DNA of 50,648 nucleotides, from the NCBI GenBank assembly GCA_022824395.1, contig JAJDZX010000038.1:1-50648 (forward strand), read 5' to 3'. Both the position numbers and the translations under genes were made by a program. The notes under the pieces are model-generated. The model was given only the letters and a program-made list of their open reading frames with translations, was not told the DNA's origin and did not search any database. Positions 15,523-24,595 of the stretch are shown here, piece after piece. Origin of the DNA: Alphaproteobacteria bacterium. GTDB taxonomy: Bacteria; Pseudomonadota; Alphaproteobacteria; TMED109. Position 1 is the first letter of the stretch. Each line of letters starts with the position of its first letter.

Positions 15523-17560
15523 TGACGGTCTCGGCCTTCATGCGGGCGAGCAATGCGACGCCTTCCGCCATGCGCTTCTCCCACGGGTCCTGCGACGTGA
15601 TTGACGGCAGGCGGCCGCGCTCCTGCTTGAACCGGAGGGCTCGCCGCGCGAGGTCGCGCGCCTCCTCTGGCGTGAGCTGGATCTTTTTCGCCGTGATGAC
15701 GGCGGCGACCTGCTTCAGGCTCTCTTCGCTCATCGTCTTGGCCAGGATCGCGTAGGCCTCGCCGAAGGGGTTGATCCTGTCGATCAGGTCGATGTCGAGA
15801 TCGCGCACGTCCATGGCGAACTTCCGGACCCCGTCGATTAGCGCGGTGCTGCCGTTCGTCTGCGCTTCCGTCTCGTCGAGCACAGTCTCTTTCGCTTTCT
15901 GGGTGAGGTTCAGGGCGGCGACGGCGTGCTGACGTACCGCCTCTCGGTCTTCTTCGGAGAGTTCCGGGTACCGGTCCTTGACGATCTTGCCCATGCGCAC
16001 CTGGGTTAGTTCCTCAGGCACGAGTTCCTGGTCGAAGAGCCCGCGCTCGACGGCAGTCTTGTCCTGCGCGAACGCAGTGATCACCTCGTTCAGGTCTTCG
16101 CGGCAGATACGCTCGGCCTCCTTGCCCTTCGGTTCCGTCAGCCCCTTGATCTCGATGTGGAACTGGCCGGTATCGTGATTGAACCCGACGTTGCACTTTT
16201 CCGGGTCGTAGCCCTCCTCGCCATAGTCGGCGCCCTCGACGGGACCGCTGTCCGATCGCTTGGGCGTGAAATTGAAGCGGGGTGCCAGCACTTGCTCCAT
16301 CAGCAGGCTCGCGGCGATGGCCTTGAGCGTGTCGTTCACCGCCTCGGTGACTGCCTCTTCCGAGGCGTCCGGCTCGGCGATCAGATTGGTGAATCGGGCC
16401 CGGGTCTTGCCGGGCGCATCACGCGTTGCACGGCCGATGATTTGCACAATCTCAGTGAGGCTGGACCGGTAGCCGACAGTCAGCGCGTGATCGCACCAGA
16501 CCCAGTCAAATCCCTCCTTGGCCATGCCAAGGGCGACGATGATGTCGACATGGTCGCGGTCGTTCATCAGGTCCGGGTCCCGGAGCGCGGCCGCGACCCG
16601 CTCCCGCCTCCCCGGGTCGTCATCGACTAGATCAGCGATCCGCAGGATCCGGCCTGCCGGAGTCTTGACCAGTTGGAACCCAGTCGTCGCATCGGCGCCC
16701 TGCCATTCGCCGAGTTCCTCAATGATGTGCTCGACCTCGCGGATCTTGTCCTTGGTGCTCTCGCGCGAGTTGACGCTGGGGATGTGGACTATCGTCTTCT
16801 CATCGGGGTCTAGCACCCGCAGGATGTCGTCGACATAGTTGCCTGTGTAGAAGAAATAACCGATGTCGAGCCGCTTTAGGTGCTCGTAGCCGTTGAGTTG
16901 CTCGTAATAGGTGTAGGTGACGGTTTCGAACCTCGCCTCGTCATCGGGCATCAGCACGGGCTCGGCATCGCCCCGGAAATATGAGCCCGTCATCGCCACG
17001 ATGTGCGACTTGTCACGGGCGATGAGCTGCCCAACATGCTCGCCCAGCCGGTTGTCTGGGTTGGCCGAAACATGGTGAAACTCGTCGACCGCGATCAGCC
17101 GGCCGTCGAACGCGTCAGAGCCGAACCGGTCCACCGCAAAGCGGAACGTGGCATGGGTGCAGACCAGGATGCGGTCGTCGCTGTCGAGAAACGCTTTGAC
17201 CGAATTGACTTTCCCGCCGTCGGTACCCGGCGCGTTGCAAAGGTTCCATTTTGGAGCAACGGTCCAGTCGGTCCAGAATCCGAAGTTGCTCAGCGCGGTA
17301 TCGGCGAAGCTTGCGCCGATTGTCCTCTCGGGGACCACGACAATCGCTTGGCGGAGGCCCTGGTTGTGCAGCTTGTCCAGCGCGATGAACATCAGCGCCC
17401 GGCTCTTGCCCGATGCCGGCGGCGACTTGATCAGGAGAAACTGCTCGCCTCGCTTGTCCCAGGCCCGCTCCTGCATCGGGCGCATGCCGAGTTCGTTGGC
17501 CCTCGTGGAGTTGCCGCTACAGGCGTAGGTGACTGAAACGGAAGGGATGGAGTCATTCAT
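15515..17560 (-). CDS. DEAD/DEAH-box superfamily 2 helicase (YeeB-like)
   Basis: A 681-residue protein with a full set of SF2 motifs: Walker A SPPASGKS (46-53), VDEFHH (motif II, 158-163), TGS (motif III, 191-193) and QIIGRATRD (motif VI, 373-381). The last 250 residues are helical and family-specific. Such helicases in restriction-type operons translocate on DNA and couple site recognition to cleavage. Its neighbours on both sides overlap it (upstream stop at 17553, downstream start at 15522), so it is co-translated with the methyltransferase and GIY-YIG proteins. ATG 17560 lies inside the end of the preceding gene. Confidence 0.92.
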   Translation of the reverse strand: MNDSIPSVSVTYACSGNSTRANELGMRPMQERAWDKRGEQFLLIKSPPASGKSRALMFIALDKLHNQGLRQAIVVVPERTIGASFADTALSNFGFWTDWTVAPKWNLCNAPGTDGGKVNSVKAFLDSDDRILVCTHATFRFAVDRFGSDAFDGRLIAVDEFHHVSANPDNRLGEHVGQLIARDKSHIVAMTGSYFRGDAEPVLMPDDEARFETVTYTYYEQLNGYEHLKRLDIGYFFYTGNYVDDILRVLDPDEKTIVHIPSVNSRESTKDKIREVEHIIEELGEWQGADATTGFQLVKTPAGRILRIADLVDDDPGRRERVAAALRDPDLMNDRDHVDIIVALGMAKEGFDWVWCDHALTVGYRSSLTEIVQIIGRATRDAPGKTRARFTNLIAEPDASEEAVTEAVNDTLKAIAASLLMEQVLAPRFNFTPKRSDSGPVEGADYGEEGYDPEKCNVGFNHDTGQFHIEIKGLTEPKGKEAERICREDLNEVITAFAQDKTAVERGLFDQELVPEELTQVRMGKIVKDRYPELSEEDREAVRQHAVAALNLTQKAKETVLDETEAQTNGSTALIDGVRKFAMDVRDLDIDLIDRINPFGEAYAILAKTMSEESLKQVAAVITAKKIQLTPEEARDLARRALRFKQERGRLPSITSQDPWEKRMAEGVALLARMKAETVSG

Positions 17561-18410
17561 GGGAAGGTCTGACCCTATGGTCGAATCGGCGAAGGAAAAG
17601 GCGTGCGGTCACGAGCGAAATCTGAAGCCTGAAGGTTGCGTCCTCTTCCTCGGAGAGGCCTGGGTGTCCGCCATGGGGGTGCATTCTGCTCATCAACCCC
17701 TGAACGGATTGCGGTTTTTGGTTATTGGAATTCCACTCGTTGTAGTCCGCGAGTAGGAACGGCGGCTGAAGGCTCCCGAGGTAGTCCCGCCTTGCCTTGC
17801 CGTCAGCGCTGCCGGAATAGCCCAAGCTCGTCGCGATTTCGTTGAGGTAGCTCTCGTGGAGATTTCGCAACTCTCCGTTGGCCGATGACCATTCCCCGCG
17901 ATTGAATGCTGAGACCGCCTGCCTCAAATGCCCTTTCGCAACGGTGAACCCGTGTCGGTCCAGGAGTAGCGTGACTTCGCTTTCCGCTTCCCGGAAGTTG
18001 AGTTCAGGAGCGTCTGAGGGCAGCATTCGGACAAGCTCAACGGTTGTTCCGGTTCGCCAATACTCGTCTGAGTCGATCTCTACCTGCGTAGTGTGGGCTT
18101 CGAAACCGTCAAATCGCAAGCCCGCGACGAGCCTTCTCCAAGCTTGCGATTGTCTGAAGTTCTCGGGTGCCGAAATCGCGGTCTCGACTAAAGCGCGGCT
18201 GAGGTTTACCTGTCCATCTGCCGTCAGCACTTCGATTTCCTCGTCGCAGGCGATATGCGCCAGATCCGCGACCCGCGCCGATTTGCTCGACGCACTGCAC
18301 CGTCCCGCTATCCCCCATTGGACTTCCAGTACTTTCATGTCGCTGTGCGAAAGGAAGCTCGAAATGACCTCGGCAGCAGCGACAACGGTCATGCGATTGA
18401 ACTCGCTCAT
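17553..18410 (-). CDS. Abi/HEPN-like protein between methyltransferase and helicase
   Basis: A 285-residue soluble protein. Residues 1-75 look like a small helical module seen at the start of some abortive-infection proteins (AAAEVISSFLSHSDMKVLEV, then SSKSARVADLAHIAC). The C-terminal half has features of a HEPN-like fold: HLRQAVSAFNRGEWSSANGEL, then HESYLNEIATSLG, and near the end HGGHPGLSEEEDATFRL followed by a hydrophobic helix. A canonical R-x4-6-H motif is not certain, so RNase activity cannot be claimed. It overlaps the methyltransferase stop (18407-18410) and the helicase start. It may be a specificity or effector subunit added to a YeeABC-like core. Confidence 0.6.
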   Translation of the reverse strand: MSEFNRMTVVAAAEVISSFLSHSDMKVLEVQWGIAGRCSASSKSARVADLAHIACDEEIEVLTADGQVNLSRALVETAISAPENFRQSQAWRRLVAGLRFDGFEAHTTQVEIDSDEYWRTGTTVELVRMLPSDAPELNFREAESEVTLLLDRHGFTVAKGHLRQAVSAFNRGEWSSANGELRNLHESYLNEIATSLGYSGSADGKARRDYLGSLQPPFLLADYNEWNSNNQKPQSVQGLMSRMHPHGGHPGLSEEEDATFRLQISLVTARLFLRRFDHRVRPSHE

Positions 18411-21160
18411 GCCGCTCCTCTCGCGTCACTCATGTCGATGTAAAGCTCGAAGAGCTTCTCCAACCGCTCCGTGTCGTTACGGAAGTGGCGGCCGACGTAA
18501 ATGCGTTCGACAACCTCGTCGTTGCGCTCATGCGCCGCGCGGAGATTCTCCGGCATTTTCGCGGGATCGTAGAGTTCGGCGATCGTTGCTGGAAAGTGTG
18601 CTTCGCGCGCCAGCAGGATGTTCTCGGCGCAGGCGGTGAGGTCGGCTCTGTTCTTCTCCGTCAGGGTCGGCACGGGGAAGGTGTTCCAGCCGAGCGTGTT
18701 GGAATACCGATACCGAGTCTCCAGCTTGCCGCAGACCGTAGCAATCCAAACCAGATGCAGGCGCGAGGCGATCAGGGCCATGTTCCAAAGGGGTGCGTCG
18801 TACAGGGCGAAGGCCAGATTGCTAACGATCGCTCTTTCGGGCAGGAGACCCACAGGAAGATGTTGTCGACCTTCTGAACTCACCTGCGGCATGATGAGTG
18901 TGTGCCGCTCAGCCACTGACTGAATCTGTCGAAATCGATGCGGATAGTCCGCTGCAGGTCTCGTCTCGGCCGCTTTGCTAGACGCTCGAAAGTTCTGCAC
19001 TTGGTCGAACCGTCGAGAAAAATCGGCGACCCGTCGGGCTTCATCAACCTCGCTGTCTTCTACCCAAATGCAGAACCTCTCACGACCTCGAATATACTCG
19101 AGTGCGCCCAAGTAGGGTCGAATGTACCTGATTGCACTCTCATTCTCTGCCTCAATCTGCCTTTTTTCGTCGGGAGAAAGGACTAGATTGCCGCCATCGG
19201 TAGGCTTGTTCCCCCATACCATCGGTGCCCGGTCTACCGGGGTCTTCGGAACCCCCCTGACAATAATGTTGGGCCCGGGAACAAGGTAAGCATTGATGTT
19301 CTCTGTGTTGAGGATCGAGACCTCACCGTCATCGGCATTGGAGAAAACCGCTTTGAGCTTTGGCGCCTGTCTGGAAATGCCTACGATTACGACTGAGACG
19401 CCCGCGTTGTGGCTCGCCAGATTGGACCACTTGAACGAAGTATGGGCAAACGTCACAACGTGGCCGGTAGCAAATACCAGAGGCCACAGGATCGGTACCT
19501 GCTCACCCTGGCACACGGAATTTGTCGAGACGAATGCAGTTGAGGCTTGAGTTCGCATTCCGTACTCGGCAGCCTTCATGAACCATCCAGCAACGTAGTC
19601 GAGAGATTTCCATTTCGTCGTGTGTACACCGAAGATCGATTCTAGGTCGGACTTTTGGGCCTGTGATTGCCAAGTGAAACCCAGATACGGAGGATTGCCG
19701 CAAATGTAGGTTTCGCCGCCTTCGTTCTCAAAATCGATCTCGGGCTGAGCCAGCGGCGTTTCAAATAAGTCGTGGGCGGTGAGTTTCACACCGGTGCCGG
19801 TCGGCGGGCAGATCTCCAGCCAGTCAAGACGTAGCGCATTGCCGCAGGTGATCCAGTTCATGGGGTCGAGCGGCAGGAACTCGGCGAGAGCCTCCCGTTG
19901 GCCGCGGTAGAGGATGTCGCACTGATACTCAGCGATTACGAGTGCAAGGCGGGCGATCTCTGCTGGAAAATCGCGTAGCTCAATGCCCCGGAAGTTGGTC
20001 AGCGGGATGTCCGATCTGCGTCCGATCTCGCGCCGTCGCTTGTTAATCTCCGCTTCGATCTCTCGCATTTCCTTGTAGGCGATGACAAGAAAGTTGCCGG
20101 ACCCGCAGGCGGGATCGAAAACCCGGATGCGCGCCATGCGGTTGCGAAGGTTCAGGAGTTTGCGGGAATTCGTCCCCGCCTCTTGGAGCTTCTCGCGAAG
20201 ATCATTCAGGAAGAGAGGATTGAGCACTTTCAGGATGTTTGGCACGCTGGTGTAATGCATGCCGAGCGCGCCGCGCTCCTCGTCGTCCGCGACGGCTTGG
20301 ATCATCGATCCGAAGATATCTGGGTTGACTTTCTTCCAGTCGAGGCTTCCGATATGGAGCAGATAGGATCGCGCAATGCGGCTGAACCGGGGCACGTCCG
20401 TCGACTCCGCGAAGAGCCCTCCGTTCACATACGGAAACGAAGCGGCCCAGCGGGGGACCTCAACACCCTTCCGTCCCGTGGATTCGGTGTTCATGGCGCG
20501 GAAGATCTCGCCGATCACTTCGTGGGTGTTCGAGCTGTCGGCTGCGCTCATCCTTTCGACAGTGTTGGTAAAGAGGCCTTGGCGGTTGAAGATGTTGGTG
20601 TCCTCAGCGAAGAAGCAGAAGATTAGGCGCGCCATGAAATGGTTCATCTCGTGCCGACGGTCGCTGGCACCCCAGTCGGGGTTTTCTTTCAGCAGTTCGA
20701 CGTAGAGCCGGTTCAGACGTCCCGTCGCCTTGATGTCGAAGGCGCTTTCCCGGATCTGCTTGACTGTCGCGATGCCTGCAAGCGGAAGGAAGAAGCCAAA
20801 GTGCTCGGGGAAGTCCGGATAGTCGCAGACGATCACGTCGCCGCTGTTCACATCTTCGGCGTGGAAATCTCTGCCATCGGTGGCGAGCACGAACTTGGCC
20901 TTGGCTCGAACGGTCGCCGGGCTCGCCTTGAGTGCAGCCAGCGAGATAGCCGTTTCTCCTTCCGGGCACACCTTGATGTGGATATGGCTGCGTTGAAGCA
21001 CCCCACCGAGATCGGAGTTGTTCGATGCTCCGGAGCGCAGGCGCTTGATCGTTGTCGCCTTGTTGCCGAACGCCTGGAGGAACGCGAACGGGAACTCCCC
21101 GGCCTCGAAGGGGCGCTCGGCAAGCGCGGAGATTGCTTCCTCGATCTCAACGGCGTTCAT
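18407..21160 (-). CDS. MmeI-like N6-adenine DNA methyltransferase (YeeA/DnmA-like)
   Basis: A 917-residue protein. SAM motif I is DPACGSGNF (349-357) and the catalytic motif IV is NPPY (489-492), typical of gamma-class N6-adenine methyltransferases. The order (N-terminal alpha/beta region, helical spacer, methyltransferase, target-recognition region around 600-800, C-terminal helices) matches the MmeI/YeeA group. The N-terminus lacks an evident PD-ExK nuclease, so cleavage must come from other subunits, probably the GIY-YIG proteins. B. subtilis DnmA (YeeA), from a yeeA-yeeB-yeeC locus, is a known relative that methylates a non-palindromic site. It is the first gene of the operon. ATG 21160 begins NAVEIEEAISALAERPF, as expected for the family. 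Confidence 0.93.
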   Translation of the reverse strand: MNAVEIEEAISALAERPFEAGEFPFAFLQAFGNKATTIKRLRSGASNNSDLGGVLQRSHIHIKVCPEGETAISLAALKASPATVRAKAKFVLATDGRDFHAEDVNSGDVIVCDYPDFPEHFGFFLPLAGIATVKQIRESAFDIKATGRLNRLYVELLKENPDWGASDRRHEMNHFMARLIFCFFAEDTNIFNRQGLFTNTVERMSAADSSNTHEVIGEIFRAMNTESTGRKGVEVPRWAASFPYVNGGLFAESTDVPRFSRIARSYLLHIGSLDWKKVNPDIFGSMIQAVADDEERGALGMHYTSVPNILKVLNPLFLNDLREKLQEAGTNSRKLLNLRNRMARIRVFDPACGSGNFLVIAYKEMREIEAEINKRRREIGRRSDIPLTNFRGIELRDFPAEIARLALVIAEYQCDILYRGQREALAEFLPLDPMNWITCGNALRLDWLEICPPTGTGVKLTAHDLFETPLAQPEIDFENEGGETYICGNPPYLGFTWQSQAQKSDLESIFGVHTTKWKSLDYVAGWFMKAAEYGMRTQASTAFVSTNSVCQGEQVPILWPLVFATGHVVTFAHTSFKWSNLASHNAGVSVVIVGISRQAPKLKAVFSNADDGEVSILNTENINAYLVPGPNIIVRGVPKTPVDRAPMVWGNKPTDGGNLVLSPDEKRQIEAENESAIRYIRPYLGALEYIRGRERFCIWVEDSEVDEARRVADFSRRFDQVQNFRASSKAAETRPAADYPHRFRQIQSVAERHTLIMPQVSSEGRQHLPVGLLPERAIVSNLAFALYDAPLWNMALIASRLHLVWIATVCGKLETRYRYSNTLGWNTFPVPTLTEKNRADLTACAENILLAREAHFPATIAELYDPAKMPENLRAAHERNDEVVERIYVGRHFRNDTERLEKLFELYIDMSDARGAA

Positions 21161-21249
21161 CGATCATTCCGGACCCAACCCATGGACGCATAATCCGTTC
21201 CTCCATTCTACAGCCGGGCAGTCCTCTGAATTCTGCGCAGCGACTGACC

Positions 21250-21603
21250 ATGCCCTCTTGTCCGGTACCAGAACTCTGCATCGTGGGCGAGGCACTGTGG
21301 CAGGCGGTCAAGGAACGGCAAGGCGAGCTGATGGAGCGCTACGCGACCGTGATCGAGACCGTGCGGTCAGCGCAAGCCAACCGCCTGAACGGGCCGCACT
21401 GGCCACGGCACCTGCTGTCGGTATTGCTGGTGCGCAGCGTCCGCGGCGGCCCATCCGCTGTGCGCGGGCAGGACTGTTGCGGCCGCTTGAACCACGTGAT
21501 GAACGGGACCTGCGCCGACCGCGGTGACATCTACGGCGTAGCCATCGAGGAACGAATGCTGGCTGGGCTGAAGGAGACTAATGGCACCCCGGCAAGACGC
21601 TGA
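21250..21603 (+). pseudogene. Serine recombinase, 3' remnant
   Basis: About 117 codons match the middle of large serine recombinases: VPELCIVGEALWQAVKERQ, then ANRLNGPHWPRHLLSVLLVRSVRGG, and VIEERMLAGL-type spacing before the end. Intact relatives read PELRIVDDALW and have CGxCGG zinc-ribbon cysteines; here most of those cysteines are changed (RSVRGG). The catalytic N-terminal domain is absent. The remnant lies between the methyltransferase operon and tRNA-Ser and is probably left from the element that brought in the island. Confidence 0.65.
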
Positions 21604-21656
21604 ACATAGTGGGGCCGTGAGCGCCGCAATTCTGGCGACGGATGGAATTGCCTGTT

Positions 21657-21674
21657 CATTTGTATATTCAAATG
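21657..21674. repeat. AT-rich inverted repeat CATTTG-N6-CAAATG
   Basis: A perfect 6-bp-arm palindrome with a TATATT centre lies in a locally AT-rich stretch between the recombinase remnant and the 3' end of tRNA-Ser. It may be part of an old attachment site or a promoter element. No matching tRNA-end duplicate was recognised at the left of the window. Confidence 0.45.
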
Positions 21675-21735
21675 TATATATGTTTTCAGAGTGTCCTCAC
21701 TTTATTTGATAATACAACGCCTTAAGAAAAGGAAG

Positions 21736-21828
21736 TGGCGGATGGGGCGGGATTCGAACCCGCGATACGGCTCATCACCGTATACTCCCTTAGCAGGGGA
21801 GCGCCTTCAGCCGCTCGGCCACCCATCC
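21736..21828 (-). tRNA. tRNA-Ser(GCT)
   Basis: The minus strand folds as a serine tRNA. The acceptor arm is GGATGGG pairing with CCCATCC, followed by discriminator G and an encoded CCA. The anticodon stem CTCCC/GGGAG encloses loop CTGCTAA with anticodon GCT (plus-strand AGC at 21792-21794). A long variable arm (GTATACGG...CCGTATC) is typical of class II tRNAs, and the T arm reads CGGGTTCGAATCCCG. It would decode AGC and AGU. tRNA-Ser genes are common integration targets, and the island with a recombinase remnant lies at its 3' side. Confidence 0.97.
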
Positions 21829-21898
21829 ATCGTCACAGTATGACACGAAGTCGATCCGAATATGGAGGATCGCTTTCAGATTTTCCACGTCGTCGCAG

Positions 21899-22342
21899 TC
21901 ATCGGCCAATGTCCGATGAGGCGGCCCGCGCCAGCGCGTCAGCCCGTTCGTTGCCCGGGTCCTGCGTGTGGCCGCGCACCCACCGCCACTGCACGTCATG
22001 TTTCGCTGCCGCCTGCTCCAGACGCCGCCACAGGTCCTGGTTCTTCACCGGCTTTCCGGCGGCGGTTCGCCAGTTGCGCCGGCGCCACCCGGCCATCCAG
22101 GACGTGATTCCGTCCATCACATACCGGCTGTCGGTAACCATCTGAACGGGAGCACCGGGTTCGACTTCCTCGAGCGCCCGGATTGCCGCCATCAGTTCCA
22201 TCCGGTTGTTCGTGGTGCTCGCGGCGGCGCCTGACATTTCCCGGACCCCTGTCGGGGCCTCGATGACGACCCCCCAGCCCCCCGGACCAGGATTGCCGAT
22301 GCAGGACCCGTCCGTGTACACGATCGTCGGCTTGTCGATCAT
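21899..22342 (-). CDS. rnhA: Ribonuclease HI
   Basis: A 147-residue protein, the usual length for bacterial RNase HI. The catalytic acidic residues are all present: Asp11 (YTDGSCIGNPGPGG), Glu49 (NNRMEL), Asp71 (VTDSRYV) and Asp135 (NERADALA). His125 in VRGHTQDPGN is the expected general catalytic residue. The enzyme cuts RNA in RNA-DNA hybrids, removing primers and R-loops. Its ATG overlaps the thrB stop (ATGA at 22339-22342). The thrB-rnhA order is common in proteobacteria. Confidence 0.97.
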   Translation of the reverse strand: MIDKPTIVYTDGSCIGNPGPGGWGVVIEAPTGVREMSGAAASTTNNRMELMAAIRALEEVEPGAPVQMVTDSRYVMDGITSWMAGWRRRNWRTAAGKPVKNQDLWRRLEQAAAKHDVQWRWVRGHTQDPGNERADALARAASSDIGR

Positions 22343-23307
22343 GAGGTCCCAAGTCCGTAGCTGTCCGGTCCACGAGCCGCCCGGTGGAAACGAAGGCGGC
22401 CCAGGTACTCGGCCGGGTCCTTGGGCCGCACCATTGCCGAGGACGGGGTGGTTTCCCAGTCAACCAGACGCGTGAAGAGAAAACGCATGGCCGATCCCGC
22501 GCACAACACGGGGAGCGCCGCAATTTCTCCAGCCGACAGCTTGCGGTTCTCCTCGTATCCCTTCAGAAGCGCACCCGCTTTCGTGATATTGAAGTCTGCA
22601 TCCCGCTCGAAACACCACGCGTTGATACAGATGGCGAGGTCATAGGCGAAGAGATCATTGCAGGCAAAGTAGAAGTCGATGAGTCCGCTGACCTCGCCGT
22701 CCTTGAAGAAGACGTTGTCGGGAAACAGGTCGGCGTGGATGACACCCTTGGGCAAGGACTCTGGCCAGGTTCCCGCGATGTGCAGGAAGTCGTCTCGTAC
22801 TTCCTGGTAGAGACCCGCGTCATACTTCTCGAGTCGCGCTTCCGACTGCAGCAGGGTTTGCTTCCACGCGCCGAGCGACAGGCCGTTCGGGCGTGACTCG
22901 CCGAAGTCAGAACTGGCGGAATGGAGGCGCGCCAGGGCCCGTCCGACTGAGCGGCAATGCCCGGGCTCGATCCGCGACCGGGCGACCCCTTCCAGGAACG
23001 TGACCAGTGCCGCTGGACGGCCGGCGAGCCTGCCGAGCGCGTTGCCCGCCCGATCGTGGACCGGGACGGGGCAGGGGATTCCGCGGTCGCTCAGATGATC
23101 CATCAGGTCAAGGAAGAACGGAAGGTCGGCTTCCTCAACGCGCTTCTCGTAGAGCGTGAGGATGTAGCGTCCTGAGCCGGTAAACAGGAGGTAGTTGGTG
23201 TTTTCCACACCATCCGCAATCCCGACGTACGTTTCCAGCGAGCCGATGTCATAGTTGGCGATGAAGGCCTTGACCTGGTCCGCGTTGACTTGCGTGTAGA
23301 CGGCCAT
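22339..23307 (-). CDS. thrB: Homoserine kinase, ThrB type II (APH-fold)
   Basis: A 322-residue kinase of the aminoglycoside-phosphotransferase fold that phosphorylates L-homoserine in threonine synthesis. Typical segments are the N-terminal MAVYTQVNADQVKAF and YDIGSLETYVGIADGVENTN, the catalytic loop VIHADLFPDNVFF (Asp and Asn), and the metal-binding LIDFYFACND. ATG 23307 is chosen because family members start with this M-x-V-Y-T sequence; the frame is open a further 140 codons upstream, but that part is not protein-like. Downstream rnhA overlaps it. It should act in the cytoplasm. Confidence 0.94.
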   Translation of the reverse strand: MAVYTQVNADQVKAFIANYDIGSLETYVGIADGVENTNYLLFTGSGRYILTLYEKRVEEADLPFFLDLMDHLSDRGIPCPVPVHDRAGNALGRLAGRPAALVTFLEGVARSRIEPGHCRSVGRALARLHSASSDFGESRPNGLSLGAWKQTLLQSEARLEKYDAGLYQEVRDDFLHIAGTWPESLPKGVIHADLFPDNVFFKDGEVSGLIDFYFACNDLFAYDLAICINAWCFERDADFNITKAGALLKGYEENRKLSAGEIAALPVLCAGSAMRFLFTRLVDWETTPSSAMVRPKDPAEYLGRLRFHRAARGPDSYGLGTS

Positions 23308-23716
23308 GTTTCTGTCGCTACGTGTGGGGTGGTTCGGTCGGAGAAGCGGTGCCCGAGTGTATGGCATGCAAGCCGGATTCGGGGCGAGGGCCGGCTGGCC
23401 GCACGACAGTTGCCTACCTGGCAGGCACGTCCCGCGGGCGTGATGCGGTGAGGCCGGATTTCCCTGAGGTTTGCGCCGCGTGGGCGGCGAACCGGTCGTT
23501 TCCAGTGAGCGGATTGTGCTAGAGATGCGGTGTCCGGAATGCTGATGCGGAAGCAACCTTTCCGGGTCGGCGAGCCGTCGCGCTGCGGTACGGGGCATGA
23601 AGTGAACCGGAGGTCGGTGTGCGCCCAAGAGTGTGTCATCACCCGATGATGTCGGGTAGCGCAGGTCTCCCAGCCGCCACCTCGCTGGCAGCCGTGCCCG
23701 GGCAGGGAGGCTGAGC
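23308..23716. other. Divergent intergenic region between thrB and the aminotransferase
   Basis: About 400 bp with no recognisable gene. It should carry promoters for thrB (leftward) and the aminotransferase (rightward). No strong consensus -35/-10 pair was identified. Confidence 0.4.
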
Positions 23717-24565
23717 GTGGTCCGCATCGCGTATGTGGACGGGCGCTACTCTGACCTCGGGCAGGCCGCCGTTCCGGTCGAGGACCGGGGCCTGCAGTTT
23801 GCCGACAGCGTCTACGAGGTCATCGCGTTGGTCGCGGGACGTCTGATCGACCTTGAGCTGCATCTCGCGCGGCTGTCGCGGTCGCGGGAAGGGCTTGGGC
23901 TGCCGGCGCCCATGACCGATGCCGGACTGCGTGTCGTGCTGGACGAGGTGCTACGGCGAAACCGGCTGCGGGACGGCCTGCTCTATCTGCAGGCGACCCG
24001 AGGACAGGCGCCACGAAACCACGTATTCCCGGCAAGGCCGCGGGCGTCGCTCATGGTGACCCTCCGCGCCTGGACACCGTTCCCGAGTTCGCTTGCCTCC
24101 GGGGTGGCCGTGGTATCGGGCAACGATCTCCGTTGGCAGCGTTGTGACCTCAAGACAACCGGCCTGCTCCCGAACGTTCTGGCCAAACAGCATGCGCACG
24201 AGGCCGGCGCATTCGAGTGCTGGATGGTTCGAGGCGACGTGGTGACCGAAGGGACGTCGTCCAACGCGTGGATCGTGCGGGACGGGTCCGTGCACACGCA
24301 TCCGCTCTGCGAACACGTGCTCGGCGGCATCACCCGCGAGGTCATTCTGGAACTTGCCGATGCGAACGACATTGAGATCGTCGAGCGGGGGTTCAGTCTG
24401 TCCGAGGTCGGCACGGCCGAGGAAGCATTTCTCACCAGCACGTCGTCGTTCGTCGTGCCGGTCGTCAACTTTGACGGAACCGACGTCGGCACCGGTGCTC
24501 CGGGTCCGGTGACCTGTCGGATACGAGACCTCTACCGGGACCACGTCTACGGCCCGGCCGGCTGA
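23717..24565 (+). CDS. dat: D-amino acid aminotransferase (PLP fold type IV)
   Basis: A 282-residue class IV aminotransferase. Key parts are VEDRGLQFADSVYEV (20-34), HLARL (49-53), the PLP lysine Lys146 in CDLKTTGLLPNVLAKQHA, the EGTSSNAW loop, and LGGITREVILELA. The pattern DRG-x-x-F-ADSVYEV favours D-amino-acid aminotransferase over branched-chain IlvE, though substrate range cannot be fixed from sequence. It interconverts D-alanine and D-glutamate for peptidoglycan. The GTG start has a GGGAGG Shine-Dalgarno a few bases upstream. Its end faces the DUF1501 gene across a short hairpin. Confidence 0.85.
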   Translation: MVRIAYVDGRYSDLGQAAVPVEDRGLQFADSVYEVIALVAGRLIDLELHLARLSRSREGLGLPAPMTDAGLRVVLDEVLRRNRLRDGLLYLQATRGQAPRNHVFPARPRASLMVTLRAWTPFPSSLASGVAVVSGNDLRWQRCDLKTTGLLPNVLAKQHAHEAGAFECWMVRGDVVTEGTSSNAWIVRDGSVHTHPLCEHVLGGITREVILELADANDIEIVERGFSLSEVGTAEEAFLTSTSSFVVPVVNFDGTDVGTGAPGPVTCRIRDLYRDHVYGPAG

Positions 24566-24575
24566 TCCGCCGGCC
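24556..24575. terminator. Hairpin between convergent genes
   Basis: GGCCGGC (24556-24562), a 6-nt loop and GCCGGCC (24569-24575) form a perfect GC-rich stem spanning the aminotransferase stop. The DUF1501 gene ends 20 bp further on from the other strand. No T-run follows, so it is at best a weak bidirectional terminator. Confidence 0.45.
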
Positions 24576-24595
24576 AGGCCGAACGGGACTTCGCG

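Noticed and set aside
22957-23175. Short plus-strand frames over thrB
   Set aside because: Antisense to a well-conserved gene.
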